Counted from the stretch's first letter, positions 27,236 to 38,023 are shown. The stretch: DNA of 64,000 bases from Treponema vincentii (GCF_018336815.1 NZ_CP050497.1:1426001-1490000); one strand, 5' to 3'. Numbers and translations: made by a program. The notes: generated by a model not told the origin, from the sequence alone.

Positions 27236-29506
27236 TCACCGGATGCGGATTGAAACGGTTTCGCTTTTAAATTCACCGGTTTGTGCGGACACCTTTACCG
27301 TGCCGACTTTTCCGAGCGTTTTAATCCAAAAGCCGCGGGCGCCGCCGATGAGGGCGAACTCCTTAGGGCCGATAACCTCGGCGGGGCCTTTCAGCTTAAT
27401 CTGCACAACCTCCGAACTATAAGGGAGTTCGTTCCCCGCCTGATCAAGGAGCCGCACAACAAAGCGGACGGCATCGGGTATGTCCGCCCGAAGTTTTGTC
27501 TCATCGGCGGTAAGCACAAGCTGCGTCGCAACGGGATTTGCAGTAAAGCGGCGGGTAATACACTCTTTACCGTTATGGTAGCCGATGAATACGGCATCTT
27601 CCCATCCGCCGCCCCACACGCTTGGAAGGTTCTCGATAACAACCGGCGGATGCGCAAGCCCGGGATATCGGTCAAAAGCGGGATAAAACAGACCTAAATC
27701 TTTTTCGCCGATGCTCAGCCGGACTGCGGTACAGTTCGTACAGATGATAAGCGGCGCAATTCCGCCGACTGCACGGTCGCCGACGGTATAACGGGTTAAC
27801 GGTTCCAACACCGGCCGTACTTCCGCAGACAGCTGGCTCGCATAAACGCTTGCAGCAAACTTAGGAAGGCGGAACATATCCATCACACCGTGGTAGCAAA
27901 TACGGTCGCCCGAACCGAAATTCGCATGGGTATTATAGTCAAAAGCGCACCAGCCGATTGCACCGCATTTTTGCGGGTCGAGCGCGGCGGCATTTTGCAC
28001 CGAAAGGTGGAGTTTTGCATGCTCAACCAAGCGCTCTTCCTGATCGAACCGCTTTGTCGGATAGATGTGTCCGCCGAACTCGGTTACCAGATACGGCACC
28101 ACATCGGACTGTCCCGTAACCTCACGCTGAGAACGAAGCGCTCGCGCAATTCCCGCTCCATTGCCAACAGGCAATCCTTGAGAACCATATATAAAATCGT
28201 TCATCGTATAGACATCTTCAAAAAATTCACTGTTCTCAATACAGCGGACACCGCCGGTCTGCCGGTACGGGTCAAGCTCATGGGCGATCGTATTTGTGCG
28301 CTGATAAAACGCCGCACAATCAGGCGATTCATTAATGCGTACTCCCCACAATATAATAGAAGGATGATTTCGATCTCTAATGATCATCTTCCGGACACTT
28401 TCACAGCTGATATCTTGCCACGCCGAATCGCCGATATGCTGCCAACCGGGGATTTCCTCAAAAACCAATAAGCCCATCTCATCACATCGATCCAAAAAAT
28501 ACGGTGACTGCGGATAATGCGAGGTACGGACGATATTAACGCCAAGTCCATATTTTAAGATATCCGCATCTTTTTGCTGCACTCGCTTCGGCATTGCATA
28601 ACCGACATACGGAAAAGACTGGTGCCGGTTTAAACCGCGCAGCTTGAGCAGTTTGCCGTTTAAGAAAAAACCTTCCGGCGTAAACTCAACCGTGCGGAAT
28701 CCGATACGGGTCGATACGGCATCACATACCATGCCGTCTTCCAGTAACGATACTTCGACGCGGTACAGCTCAGGTTTTTCAAGTGTCCATAGTTTTAAGC
28801 CGGTTAATTCATCCATTATCATCGATAGAGAAAGCAACGGAACGGATACGACAAGACTTCTGCTCAGCTCTGCCCGTTTCCGGTTTCTGGAATCGAAAAG
28901 CGCTACCGAAATATCAATCGATTGATTTGTTCGCTCGCTGTGTTCAATCGCAATATCAACCTGCAAACTTTTTTCCGCCGTTAAAACGGAAACAGGATGG
29001 GCATACATCGATTCAATATGGCAATGGGGTACTGCACGTAGGGTAACATCGCGGTAAATGCCCCCGTAACACAGATAATCTACCATACCGCCGAACGGAG
29101 GAATATCAGCCCGCTCCGTCGAATCGACATATACGACGAGTACGTTGCTTTCAGCTTCTCCATACTCAACGTATTGAGTAATCTCTACGGAAAAAGGAAC
29201 ATATCCGCCTTTATGCTCACCGGCAAACTGTCCGTTAATAAAGACCTTCGCATAGCACATTACGCCGTCAAAGTCGATAAAAAGACGCATCCCTTGCAAC
29301 TGAGAAGGGGCAGCAAATTTTTTTCGATAACATGATTCGAATTGATATATTTTTTCATCAAAATAATGGTACGGTAATTCCTTCACCGTATGAGGAAGCT
29401 GCACTTCGGTAAAATGAGTTTCGTCGCAATCGGGTTGTATATACTGCTCCGTAAAGTTTTCTGCAAATTGCCAATTTTGCCATAATGGAATTAATGTTCG
29501 TGCCAT
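27236..29506 (-). CDS. glycoside hydrolase family 2 (beta-galactosidase/beta-glucuronidase type)
   Basis: 756 aa with GH2 layout: N-terminal sugar-binding jelly roll (about 1-180), immunoglobulin-like linker (about 180-280), TIM barrel (about 280-590) and C-terminal Ig-like domains. The acid/base Glu is E393 in WGVRINES and the nucleophile E476 in VTEFGGH; the RTSHYPQSPYFLDRCDEMG segment is typical. No signal peptide, so cytoplasmic. The substrate (beta-galactoside or beta-glucuronide) is undecided. ATG 29506 is preferred over 29530 because CGGAGAACTAAG gives a well-spaced ribosome site. It follows the P-loop gene with one base between. Confidence 0.88.
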   Translation of the reverse strand: MARTLIPLWQNWQFAENFTEQYIQPDCDETHFTEVQLPHTVKELPYHYFDEKIYQFESCYRKKFAAPSQLQGMRLFIDFDGVMCYAKVFINGQFAGEHKGGYVPFSVEITQYVEYGEAESNVLVVYVDSTERADIPPFGGMVDYLCYGGIYRDVTLRAVPHCHIESMYAHPVSVLTAEKSLQVDIAIEHSERTNQSIDISVALFDSRNRKRAELSRSLVVSVPLLSLSMIMDELTGLKLWTLEKPELYRVEVSLLEDGMVCDAVSTRIGFRTVEFTPEGFFLNGKLLKLRGLNRHQSFPYVGYAMPKRVQQKDADILKYGLGVNIVRTSHYPQSPYFLDRCDEMGLLVFEEIPGWQHIGDSAWQDISCESVRKMIIRDRNHPSIILWGVRINESPDCAAFYQRTNTIAHELDPYRQTGGVRCIENSEFFEDVYTMNDFIYGSQGLPVGNGAGIARALRSQREVTGQSDVVPYLVTEFGGHIYPTKRFDQEERLVEHAKLHLSVQNAAALDPQKCGAIGWCAFDYNTHANFGSGDRICYHGVMDMFRLPKFAASVYASQLSAEVRPVLEPLTRYTVGDRAVGGIAPLIICTNCTAVRLSIGEKDLGLFYPAFDRYPGLAHPPVVIENLPSVWGGGWEDAVFIGYHNGKECITRRFTANPVATQLVLTADETKLRADIPDAVRFVVRLLDQAGNELPYSSEVVQIKLKGPAEVIGPKEFALIGGARGFWIKTLGKVGTVKVSAQTGEFKSETVSIRIR

Positions 29507-29507
29507 C

Positions 29508-30386
29508 TTAGTTCTCCGTTTGTACATCAATCATCTTATTCAATACGATATTAAAATCTTCGATAAAAATTCCGGAATACCGCTCGATGTTTTTTATGAT
29601 AAAGTCTTTTAACGCCAATATCCTGCCCGCCAAATCGGGGCCGGCAGGCATATCGACCATCATAATAACTCTGTAACCGTTGCTTTCCGCTTGAACGGTT
29701 ATTTTCTTAATATGTACCGCACTATCGTACTGCGCCGCATATTGTATCACCATTTCTTTTAATGCGGTATCGGAAACCTGTGCCGCATAGACCTTTGAGA
29801 ACTCGGGACGCACAACCGATTTTTCAAATAACGTTTCTTCTTCTTTTAAGCGCCCAATATGTGCATTACGGAACAACAGCCTGATTTTATCGTAAAATAT
29901 TTGCGGATAGTTCCGTTTAACTTCAACAGAGGGAACGGGAATAACGTGCTTTCCTTCAACACGGCGACTCCTGATAGCGGTTTCAATCTCTTCCCTCGTT
30001 GCAATATCTTCAATACGGATAATTTTTTGCGGCGGCGGAATTTGCAATCGTGTTGCAATTTTATTAACCATCTTATCCGACGTTCCCAAAATCAGCACCT
30101 TTTTACGGCTTAATTGATGAAGCACTTTTGCCGCTTCATCACGATGCTGTTTATCGTCAAAGACAGCTGTTTTTACTGCTGCCAAAAAGGTCTTTTCCCG
30201 TTTTGCAGAATGCCCTGCAAGTATTTTATCGCCTTTAATAACCAATCCGTCATCGATAATCAAATCAATTCCATATCTTTGCGCGACCATCCGTGCCCTA
30301 AAACTTTTTCCGGTACCGTTGCCGCCAACCAGCGCATATATTTGAGGTCTCTTTAGCCAGCGAAAAAACCTATCAAAAAACCGCAT
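29508..30386 (-). CDS. P-loop ATPase of unknown role
   Basis: 292 aa. Walker A GGNGTGKS is at 21-28; a plausible Walker B-like strand is KKVLILGTSDK (about 94-104). The C-terminal half (about 190-285) has an alternating strand/helix pattern resembling Asp23/alkaline-shock or OsmC-like modules, but I cannot name it. A predicted nucleotide-binding protein conserved in treponemes and some Firmicutes is my best description. It lies just upstream of the GH2 gene; the link may be positional only. Confidence 0.6.
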   Translation of the reverse strand: MRFFDRFFRWLKRPQIYALVGGNGTGKSFRARMVAQRYGIDLIIDDGLVIKGDKILAGHSAKREKTFLAAVKTAVFDDKQHRDEAAKVLHQLSRKKVLILGTSDKMVNKIATRLQIPPPQKIIRIEDIATREEIETAIRSRRVEGKHVIPVPSVEVKRNYPQIFYDKIRLLFRNAHIGRLKEEETLFEKSVVRPEFSKVYAAQVSDTALKEMVIQYAAQYDSAVHIKKITVQAESNGYRVIMMVDMPAGPDLAGRILALKDFIIKNIERYSGIFIEDFNIVLNKMIDVQTEN

Positions 30387-30541
30387 ATCGTTTTAGTATA
30401 AGCCGGTTATTGCATCTTCGCAAGTACATACGTCGGAAATTCATACCAAAACACATAGTAAAAACGCAGCAAAACAAAAAAATGCTTGAAATAGCAGGAT
30501 TTTTCATATATAATAATAGAATAATTGTAACGGAGTAGTTT

Positions 30542-31018
30542 TTGCAGCAAGGATTATTTTGGAAAGACGGCTTATGCTTTTCGTGCGACCGATGTTCGGC
30601 ATGTTGTCGATATGATCCGGGGTTTGTGTATTTATCTCCTCGCGATCTTCAGAATTTGCAGACATGGGCGTCGTTGGAACGATCCGCTTTTATTCAAAAA
30701 TATTGCCGGTGGGTACTCCAAGGGGATGGATACGAGTATCTTTGTTTAAAAGAGCTGCCTAATTACGATTGTATTTTATGGAATAACGGCTGTATTGCAT
30801 ATAACTATCGGCCTTTTCAATGTTCGTCATATCCGTTTTGGGATTATTTACTCGAAAATGAGCAGCGTTGGAATGTAAATGCCCGCAGCTGTTCGGGAAT
30901 AAATCGCGGTAAACGGTATTCGGCGGAAGAAATTCAAGGCTTGCTTGATACTGCAAAACAATTTCCTGTCATTCGACGAAAAAGAACCGGTGAAAGCGCG
31001 GATTTCACCGAAAAATAG
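30542..31018 (+). CDS. YkgJ-family cysteine cluster protein
   Basis: 158 aa with the CxxCxxCxxCC arrangement (C12, C15, C18, C21, C22), a middle CLKELPNYDCILWNNGCIAYNYRPFQCSSYP block and a late Cys (ARSCSG). These are typical of the YkgJ/UPF0153 zinc- or iron-chelating family, whose role is unclear. TTG 30542 is forced by an in-frame TAG two codons upstream and has CGGAG ahead of it. It heads the long plus-strand housekeeping run. Confidence 0.82.
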   Translation: MQQGLFWKDGLCFSCDRCSACCRYDPGFVYLSPRDLQNLQTWASLERSAFIQKYCRWVLQGDGYEYLCLKELPNYDCILWNNGCIAYNYRPFQCSSYPFWDYLLENEQRWNVNARSCSGINRGKRYSAEEIQGLLDTAKQFPVIRRKRTGESADFTEK

Positions 31019-31026
31019 AGGAGTGT

Positions 31027-31993
31027 ATGCGGGTACATTTTTGGGGCGTTCGCGGTTCGATTGCAACTCCGTTGAGTGCAGCGCAAATTCAAGCGAAAAT
31101 TTCTGCCGTCGTTCAACGGATAACCGAAAAAGACATTACCGATCAAGATGCACGGGAACGTTTTCTTGCTTCATTACCGCCATGGCTCTTTGGAACTATC
31201 GGTGGGAATACTACCTGCGTAGAGGTGGAAACCGAAGAGTGTAATCATATCATTTTTGATGCGGGTACCGGTATCCGTGAATTGGGAATCAATTTGCAAA
31301 ATCGCTTTGATTATTTTGATCGTCCGCAAACCTATCATCTCTTTTTCTCTCATTTTCATTGGGATCATGTCCAAGGCCTTCCCTTTTTTGGCCCCGCGTA
31401 TGATTCACGCAATACCATTATCATATATAGCACTCGCCCTAAAATGCGGGAATTTTTAGAAGAGCAGATGAAGTGGCCGTATTTCCCGATAACTATGTTC
31501 GGGAAGGGCGGCTTTACTGCAAAGTTTGAGTTCCGCTGTATTGCCCCTGACGAACCGTACATCCACATCGGTAATACCCGGATAGGTTGGCATCGTGTGC
31601 GTCATCCGGGCGGGTGTGTGGCATATTCAATTTTCGATAATCAAAAAAAGATCATCTTTTCAACCGATACGGAACTTCGTCCTCAAGACTTTGAAAAAAA
31701 CGATGCCAATATCGCATTTTACAGTGATGTAGAACTGTTGATTATCGACGCTCAGTATACGATGACCGATTCCATCGAAAAAAATAGGGTGGGGGCATTC
31801 TACCTTTTCCCTCGCTATTGATTTTGCAACTTCGTGGGGAATTAAAAAATTAGCGCTTTTCCATCACGAACCGACCTATAACGATAAAAAGATTCTAGCG
31901 ATAGAATCAAGTGCACAGCATTACTGCAACTATATAGGCGCCGGTACGCTTGAAATATTCAGCGCTGTTGAAGGAACGGATCTGTACTTATGA
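31027..31993 (+). pseudogene. metallo-beta-lactamase-fold hydrolase, frameshifted
   Basis: Repaired length about 321 aa. The metal motif HFHWDH (H109, H111, D113, H114) is followed by the expected FSTDTE and the late GWGHST and LFHHEPTYND strands, as in the PhnP/ElaC-like branch with a wide loop. The frame is lost at A7, 31778-31784; removing one A restores SIEKIGWGHSTFSLAIDFA and reads to TGA 31991-31993. That stop overlaps the next ATG (ATGA). The true reading frame is therefore supported by both homology pattern and operon spacing. Similar treponemal genes are annotated only as beta-lactamase-fold proteins; the substrate is unknown. Confidence 0.85.
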
Positions 31994-32169
31994 GTGATGA
32001 GCTGCCGATTTATCAATTCTCAGATTCAGAACTCAAAGCGCTTATTTCTTTTTTTAGGAAAAATCTCCCGCTGCCCGATGAGCTGTATTCATTGAATGCT
32101 TTTGCTGAAAAGTATATTTATCGAAATCTTACCATCGGTGAAGCGGAACAGCTCTACGGCGGGCGGTAA
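31990..32169 (+). CDS. small protein of 59 residues, unknown function
   Basis: ATG 31990 overlaps the preceding stop by four bases, and its own TAA overlaps the mltG ATG by one (TAATG). This double coupling is the main support. The peptide (MSDELPIYQF… ending LYGGR) is acidic at the start and basic in the middle, without a membrane helix. I do not recognise it. Its fixed place between a beta-lactamase-fold gene and mltG suggests a real gene. Confidence 0.7.
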   Translation: MSDELPIYQFSDSELKALISFFRKNLPLPDELYSLNAFAEKYIYRNLTIGEAEQLYGGR

Positions 32170-33203
32170 TGCAAGCAATATCTATGAAACAAAAACGCTT
32201 TCGCTTAATAATGTTTGTGTTGGCGTGTATCCTTCTTATCGCAGTGGGTACGGTTGCCGGTTTTTATACTCCTGCTTCTTTTGATACAAATCCAGCTGAA
32301 CAGCTTTTTACCATTAAACGCGGCGCTTCCGTGCGGGCAATTGCTGCCGATTTAAAAGCGGCGGGGCTCATCCGGTTTGAGTATCCGGCATACCTGTATT
32401 TCCGGCTTGTTAATAAACCGATTAAAGCCGGAACATATAAACTTTCTCCCGCTTGGTCAGTACATACACTCTGCGCCTATTTACAAGCGGGAAAACAAGA
32501 GCTGATCAAGGTTACCGTGCCGGAGGGTCTGACCCTTTCAAAAACGGCAGCGATTCTTGAAGATCGGCAGGTTGTCGCCGCCGATGATTTCCTTGCCGCA
32601 GCAAAAAACGAGGCTTTGCTGCAATCATACAGCATTATCGGTGCTTCCGCCGAAGGGTTTTTATTTCCCGACACCTACTTTTTTTCGTACGACGAAACGG
32701 CGGAACGAGTTATCACGGTGATGCTGGATAATTTCTTCCATAAAACAGCCGATATTCCTCATTTTCCCGATGATCCTGCTCAGCGGTACGAGGCGGTTAT
32801 TTTAGCAAGCATTATCGAGCGGGAATACCGCGTACCTGAAGAAGCCGTAAAAATTGCCGGTGTTTTTTCAAACCGGTTGCAAATCGGTATGGGCTTGCAA
32901 TCGTGTGCAACCGTTGAATATATCTTGACGGAGATTCAGCATAAACCTCACCCTGACCGCCTGTTGAACAGGGATTTGGAAATAGATCATCCCTATAATA
33001 CCTATAAATGGCGGGGGCTTCCTCCGGGGCCGATTTCCAATCCGGGTATGACAGCCTTATACGCCGCCTGTAATCCCGAAAAAAGCGGGTACCTCTACTT
33101 CCGCTTGGAAAATGCGGAGACCGGTACGCATATTTTTACCAGAAATTTAACGGAACATGCAAAAGCAGGCGCGATTATTTTAAAACGGGCTGCGGGGCGC
33201 TGA
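32169..33203 (+). CDS. mltG: endolytic transglycosylase MltG
   Basis: 344-aa YceG-like protein that cuts nascent glycan strands and helps end peptidoglycan chains. It has one membrane helix (about 11-33), a LysM-like region (about 55-130) and the catalytic domain with the active-site Glu in ILASIIEREYRVPEE, then LQSCATVEYIL, NTYKWRGLPPGPISNPG and a final YFRLENAETGTHIFTRNLTEH, all classic. ATG overlaps the upstream TAA. dnaG follows after five bases. Confidence 0.93.
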   Translation: MQAISMKQKRFRLIMFVLACILLIAVGTVAGFYTPASFDTNPAEQLFTIKRGASVRAIAADLKAAGLIRFEYPAYLYFRLVNKPIKAGTYKLSPAWSVHTLCAYLQAGKQELIKVTVPEGLTLSKTAAILEDRQVVAADDFLAAAKNEALLQSYSIIGASAEGFLFPDTYFFSYDETAERVITVMLDNFFHKTADIPHFPDDPAQRYEAVILASIIEREYRVPEEAVKIAGVFSNRLQIGMGLQSCATVEYILTEIQHKPHPDRLLNRDLEIDHPYNTYKWRGLPPGPISNPGMTALYAACNPEKSGYLYFRLENAETGTHIFTRNLTEHAKAGAIILKRAAGR

Positions 33204-33208
33204 CCGCG

Positions 33209-34996
33209 ATGGCAAAAATTACCACCGAAACAATCGACGCAGTAAACAATCATACCGACTTGGTGTCGATCGTCGAAAACTATACTCATTTGGAAAAGCG
33301 CGGGCATGATTGGTGGGGGTGCTGCCCCTTCCACAGTGAAAAAACACCGTCCTTCCATGTTATCCCCGACAAAAAAATGTATTACTGCTTCGGCTGCGGT
33401 GCGGGCGGATCTACCATTAAATTCGTTATGGAGATGGAAAAGCTGTCCTTTACCGAAGCGGTGGAAGCGCTTGCAAAGCGTGCCGGTATTCCGGTTGTGT
33501 ATGCGGAAGGCAGTTACAGTCCTGCACCGGAAGATTCGTTTAAAGAAACAGTGCTCGAATTGTACAAAAGAGTGAGCGGAACCTTTCATTATTTCCTGCT
33601 GAACACTCCCGAAGGCGCCTCCGCGCTCCGGTATCTGGAGAGGAGGGCGGTAAGTCCCGAAATGATCGAGCAGTTCAACCTCGGGTATGCACCGGCTGAC
33701 CGTCGGTGGCTCTTTAAGTTTTTACAGACAAAGGGATATTCCGCGGAGTTCTTGGCGAAGTCGGGACTCTTTTCCAAAAACTATCCCGAAGTTTCGTTTT
33801 TTTCTAACAGAATTATGTTTCCGATTTGTAATCGGCACGGTCAGCCGGTAGCTTTCGGCGGGCGGATTCTGGAAGGCGATGGACCGAAGTACCTTAACAC
33901 CGGAGATTTACCGCAGTATAAAAAAGGCGAGACGCTTTTTGCGTTTTCGCAGGCACTCGCACAAATTAGAAAAGAAAAAACGGTTATTTTTTGCGAAGGC
34001 TATATGGATGTTATCGCCTTTCATCAAGCAGGTATTACCAATGCCGTCGCTCCGTTGGGTACTGCTTTGACGGAAGATCAGGTAAAGCTTATTCAATCCT
34101 TTGCCGACACTATCATTCTTTCTTTCGATTCCGATTTTGCAGGACAACAGGCAACATACAAGGCGATAAAGCTTTGCCGTGCCGGACATTTGCAGGTGCG
34201 GGTGCTGATGATAAAGGAAGGAAAGGATCCCGCTGAGATACTGGCGCATAAGGGTGCCGAAAGCTTGACGGAACTGGTGAAAAATGCTATTTTAGACAGT
34301 GATTATCTTATTCAAATTGCCGTTGGGCGGTTTGATGTAGTGAGTCCTGAAGGAAAGGCTCAAGCTGCTGCCTTTCTATTCCCCTATATTGAGGTGTTGG
34401 AATCCGATATTCAAAAAGAGTCAACAATACATAAGTTTTCGGCGGATTTGGGTATAAGCTCAAAAGCGTTATTTACTGATTATATACAGTATGACCAAAA
34501 ACAAGAACGGGTACCGCCTACACGAAAAAGTGAAACACAAAAGCGCACTGCGCTTAAAATGACCGCGGAGCTGAGGATCGTGCTTGCAGCAGCTGCAAAT
34601 CCTCATCTATTTAAAAAAATGCGGACAGAGTTGACTTCCGATGATTTTGAGGATCCTGCTGCGAAGGATTTGTTTATTGTATTAGAAGAATGTTATCGCG
34701 CCGATGCAAATACGTATGACAGCTTATTAGCGCATTGTCCTTCCGAAACGTTAAGGAATGCCGTAAGCAGTGCAATTATTAAAGGTGAATTTGCAGAAAA
34801 TCCTGATAAACTGGTGTATGACGGTATCTACTATATTAAACAAAATGCTTTACAGCGGCAAAAGGAGCTCATAATCCGTAAATTGCAAGCAGTGCATGAG
34901 AGCGGTAATGTTGATGACATTCGGCATACCAATGACCTGCTGAGTGAGAAACTGCATATCGACAGAGTGCTTGCAGAATTAAAGGAAACGACGTAA
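33209..34996 (+). CDS. dnaG: DNA primase
   Basis: 595 aa. The N-terminal CHC2 zinc finger (C39, H42, C60, C63) is followed by the primase core with a Toprim fold (acidic EGYMDV and the DSDFAGQQ motif) and a C-terminal helicase-binding region. It synthesises RNA primers for replication. It forms the classical macromolecular-synthesis pair with rpoD directly after it (no gap). ATG 33209 has no strong ribosome site, consistent with coupling to mltG. Confidence 0.95.
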   Translation: MAKITTETIDAVNNHTDLVSIVENYTHLEKRGHDWWGCCPFHSEKTPSFHVIPDKKMYYCFGCGAGGSTIKFVMEMEKLSFTEAVEALAKRAGIPVVYAEGSYSPAPEDSFKETVLELYKRVSGTFHYFLLNTPEGASALRYLERRAVSPEMIEQFNLGYAPADRRWLFKFLQTKGYSAEFLAKSGLFSKNYPEVSFFSNRIMFPICNRHGQPVAFGGRILEGDGPKYLNTGDLPQYKKGETLFAFSQALAQIRKEKTVIFCEGYMDVIAFHQAGITNAVAPLGTALTEDQVKLIQSFADTIILSFDSDFAGQQATYKAIKLCRAGHLQVRVLMIKEGKDPAEILAHKGAESLTELVKNAILDSDYLIQIAVGRFDVVSPEGKAQAAAFLFPYIEVLESDIQKESTIHKFSADLGISSKALFTDYIQYDQKQERVPPTRKSETQKRTALKMTAELRIVLAAAANPHLFKKMRTELTSDDFEDPAAKDLFIVLEECYRADANTYDSLLAHCPSETLRNAVSSAIIKGEFAENPDKLVYDGIYYIKQNALQRQKELIIRKLQAVHESGNVDDIRHTNDLLSEKLHIDRVLAELKETT

Positions 34997-36820
34997 ATGA
35001 TAGATATCTCCGAAGATCCTATTGTTATAAAGTTGATTGCCCATGCAAAAGAACGCAAGTCATTGACATGGGATGAATTGACCGATTTGTTGCCTGAAAA
35101 AATGACTTCGTCCGAAGCTGTAATGGATGAAATTCTAGATTTGCTCGAACAGGAGCAGATACAAGTAGTTGATGAGGTCGCCGAAGAAACCGATGATATG
35201 TTCGCGGATGAGCTTGATGAAGTAGAGCTTGAAAGCGAGGAACAGCTGTTTGAAGAAGCCGAGCTTGAACCTGAAAACAACGCTGAATTTTCAAAACCCG
35301 AAGAAACGCATAAAAAGCTTTTGAATAACGATAGAGAAGCGATTGTTGACGACCCTATTAAACTCTATTTACGTGATATCGGCAAAGAAAATTTGCTGAC
35401 AGCCGAACAGGAAGTTATTCTGTCGAAAGCGATGGAGGACGGGGAGAATATCATCAAAAGTGCGATAAAAAACTCCGGTGTGCTGATTTCCGAAGTTCAG
35501 ATGATCGCTCAAAAAGCGTTTGCCAAAATCAGTTCTTCAGAGAGCAATAAGCCGCGTAAAGAATTGAGCTATGAAGATGCCGAAAAAAAACGGCTCCGCC
35601 AATCGTACGGCGAACAATTAAAACCCATCTATTCCGATATAAAGGCTTATATCTTATTAAAAAAGAAACTATACGATAAAGAGACGCTTGCCAGTTTTCT
35701 GGATGATGCAGATCTGCAAAAAACACGAAAAAAAATCCTGAATTATTTACAGAAAATTGAATTTCAAACAGAAGAAATTGAAAAAATTTCGGATCATTTT
35801 TTGGAGGCTGCACGGAAAATACGGGAGTATCGGCGCCGACGTGAAAAGAAACAACGTCAGCTCGGTATACGGGCGTACTCTGATTTACGAAAGCTTGGAA
35901 AACGGCTCGCTATTCCGCGTGAACGGCAGAAGCTGGAAGAAGAGCTGGGTATGACGGCAAGCGATATCCGTGATATTTATACGCATATTCAAACGCTCAT
36001 TCGCAAGGTTCGAAAAATCGAATATGATTTTGAAGCGCCGACGGAAGATATTATCGCACTTGCGAAAGAGATACGCCATGGTCATGCAATGCTGAAAAAG
36101 GCAAAGGATAAGCTCATTAATGCAAACCTGCGCTTGGTTGTATCGATTGCAAAGAAGTATACCAATAGAGGATTACACTTTTTCGATCTGGTTCAGGAAG
36201 GCAATATCGGCTTAATCAAAGCGGTTGAAAAATTTGAATATCGCAAAGGATATAAGTTTTCGACGTATGCGACATGGTGGATACGGCAGGCAATCACACG
36301 CTCCATCTCCGATCAGGCGCGGACTATCCGTGTGCCGGTACACATGATTGAACAAATCAACAAGGTTACCCGCGAATCGCGGCAGCTGATGCAGAAGTTC
36401 GGCAGGGAGCCGACTGATGAAGAGATCGCTGCACAGCTTGGCTGGAATGTCGAGCGGGTTAAGCAGGTCAAAAACGTAGCGCGCGAACCTATTTCACTTG
36501 AAACGCCGATAGGAGAGGAAGAAGATTCTTCGCTCGGTGACTTTATTGAAGATAAGGATGTCGAAAATCCATCCAACCTGACGGAGTATATTCTCTTGCA
36601 AGAGCAGCTGCGCGGCGTGTTATCATGTTTGCCGCTGCGGGAGCAAGAAGTGCTTAAGATGCGGTTCGGTCTTGATGAAGGTTATGCGCTGACCTTGGAA
36701 GAAGTCGGCTTGTATTTTAACGTAACCCGTGAGCGTATTCGCCAAATTGAGGCGAAGGCATTACGTAGACTGCGGCATCCTAAACAGAGCTGCAAATTAA
36801 AAGATTATTTGGATACATAG
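34997..36820 (+). CDS. rpoD: RNA polymerase primary sigma factor RpoD
   Basis: 607 aa. Region 1.1 is acidic and Glu-rich (about 40-110). Region 1.2 is [16 protein letters not shown] (about 117-132), followed by a large nonconserved insert (about 170-330). Region 2 is [54 protein letters not shown]. Regions 3 and 4 end in the [30 protein letters not shown]. It directs housekeeping transcription, so the TTGACA/TATAAT-type promoters here are likely its targets. It begins immediately after the dnaG stop. Confidence 0.96.
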   Translation: MIDISEDPIVIKLIAHAKERKSLTWDELTDLLPEKMTSSEAVMDEILDLLEQEQIQVVDEVAEETDDMFADELDEVELESEEQLFEEAELEPENNAEFSKPEETHKKLLNNDREAIVDDPIKLYLRDIGKENLLTAEQEVILSKAMEDGENIIKSAIKNSGVLISEVQMIAQKAFAKISSSESNKPRKELSYEDAEKKRLRQSYGEQLKPIYSDIKAYILLKKKLYDKETLASFLDDADLQKTRKKILNYLQKIEFQTEEIEKISDHFLEAARKIREYRRRREKKQRQLGIRAYSDLRKLGKRLAIPRERQKLEEELGMTASDIRDIYTHIQTLIRKVRKIEYDFEAPTEDIIALAKEIRHGHAMLKKAKDKLINANLRLVVSIAKKYTNRGLHFFDLVQEGNIGLIKAVEKFEYRKGYKFSTYATWWIRQAITRSISDQARTIRVPVHMIEQINKVTRESRQLMQKFGREPTDEEIAAQLGWNVERVKQVKNVAREPISLETPIGEEEDSSLGDFIEDKDVENPSNLTEYILLQEQLRGVLSCLPLREQEVLKMRFGLDEGYALTLEEVGLYFNVTRERIRQIEAKALRRLRHPKQSCKLKDYLDT

Positions 36821-36846
36821 GGAATATTTGATATAGGGGAGTGACG

Positions 36847-37671
36847 ATGGTTACAGCGGAGATTTTTGATAAACTGCGTGAATTACAGGATATTCTTGCA
36901 CGGAAGAATCAGCTTGATAGTGAGATTTTAGAGGCGCCTCAACTGTTGGTAAAGCAGGAAGAGCTGTTGGCGCAGTATAAAACCAATTATATTAAGAAGA
37001 ATACCGATGACGAAGCAATACGGCAAACCATCGGGGCATTAAAAGCAGAGTTGTTTGAAACCGAACAGAAGCGCGAACAGGCCGAGAAAGGAATGGATAC
37101 TATTTCCACACAGCGGGAATATGATGCTCTTGATCGTGAAATTCAGGATGCCACTAAAAAAGAAGCCGAACTTCGCAAGGAAATCCTTAAAAACGAAGCC
37201 AATCACAAACGTCTTGACGAAGAGATTAAAAACGAAGAGGCGTTGATTAAACAGCAGGAGCAGGAACTCGATGAACGCAAGGCGATGATTGAAAAAGAAA
37301 TTGCCGAAAAGAAAAACGAGTTGGCTGAGCTTGTTGAAGGGGAGCAGCGGATTGCTCCCGATTTGGATAGCGATACGCTGTTTAAATTCGACCGTATCAT
37401 CAAAAACAAGCAAGGTATCGGTATCGTCCCCGTTCAAGGTAATGTCTGTATGGGCTGTCACATGATCCTATCGGCTCAATTTGCTATTGAAGTGCGGGAA
37501 GGAAAAAATATCATGTACTGCCCCTATTGCAGTAGAATTCTGTATTATCAAGAAAGCGAGCAGGATGCTGCTGAGGATATGATTTTTGACGATATGGATA
37601 TGGGAAGCTTAGCCGATTTGGATGATTCGTCTGACTATGACGAGGCTGAATCAGACAGCAGCGAAGATTAA
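36847..37671 (+). CDS. zinc-ribbon coiled-coil protein (C4-type, DUF164-like)
   Basis: 274 aa. A long Glu/Lys-rich coiled coil (about 5-165) is followed by a C4 zinc ribbon (CMGCHMILSAQFAIEV…YCPYCSRILYY) and an acidic Asp-rich tail. Similar proteins are wide-spread in bacteria with no settled role. ATG 36847 is preferred because the AGGGGAG ribosome site ends inside the earlier GTG at 36841. It sits between rpoD and the RNase P RNA gene. Confidence 0.8.
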   Translation: MVTAEIFDKLRELQDILARKNQLDSEILEAPQLLVKQEELLAQYKTNYIKKNTDDEAIRQTIGALKAELFETEQKREQAEKGMDTISTQREYDALDREIQDATKKEAELRKEILKNEANHKRLDEEIKNEEALIKQQEQELDERKAMIEKEIAEKKNELAELVEGEQRIAPDLDSDTLFKFDRIIKNKQGIGIVPVQGNVCMGCHMILSAQFAIEVREGKNIMYCPYCSRILYYQESEQDAAEDMIFDDMDMGSLADLDDSSDYDEAESDSSED

Positions 37672-37685
37672 TAGTGTAATAGGAT

Positions 37686-38023
37686 AGAGAGCCGGTAACC
37701 GCCGTGATATACGGAGGAAAGTCCGGACTCCTTCGGAAATGATGCCGGTTAACGACCGGGCACTTGTATTGTAAAATGCAGGCGACAGACAGCGCAACAG
37801 AAAATAAACCGCCGGTAAAACGGTAAGGGTGAAAAGGCGGGGTAAGAGCCCACCGCGCTTTCCGGTAACGGGGTGGCAGTGCAAGCCTCATCAGGAGCAA
37901 AATTGAATAGTAAAGGATATCCGATCCTTTATTTACGGGTTGATTGCGGAAATTGCTGTAGTAATGCAGCAATAAGATAGATGGTTACCCTGTTCGCAGA
38001 CAGAATCCGGCTTATGGCTCTCT
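37686..38023 (+). ncRNA. rnpB: RNase P RNA (type A)
   Basis: Catalytic RNA of RNase P, which matures tRNA 5' ends. Hallmarks in order: P1 strand GAGAGCC (37687-37693), conserved GGAGGAAAGTCCGGACT region, ACAGAAA near the middle, GGTAAGGGTGAAA and GGGGTAAGAGCCCACCGC (J11/12-P10/11 region), AGATAGATGGTTACC, then GACAGAATCCGGCTTA and the closing P1 strand GGCTCTC (38016-38022). A T-rich stretch follows. Ends are estimated to within a few bases. Confidence 0.95.
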
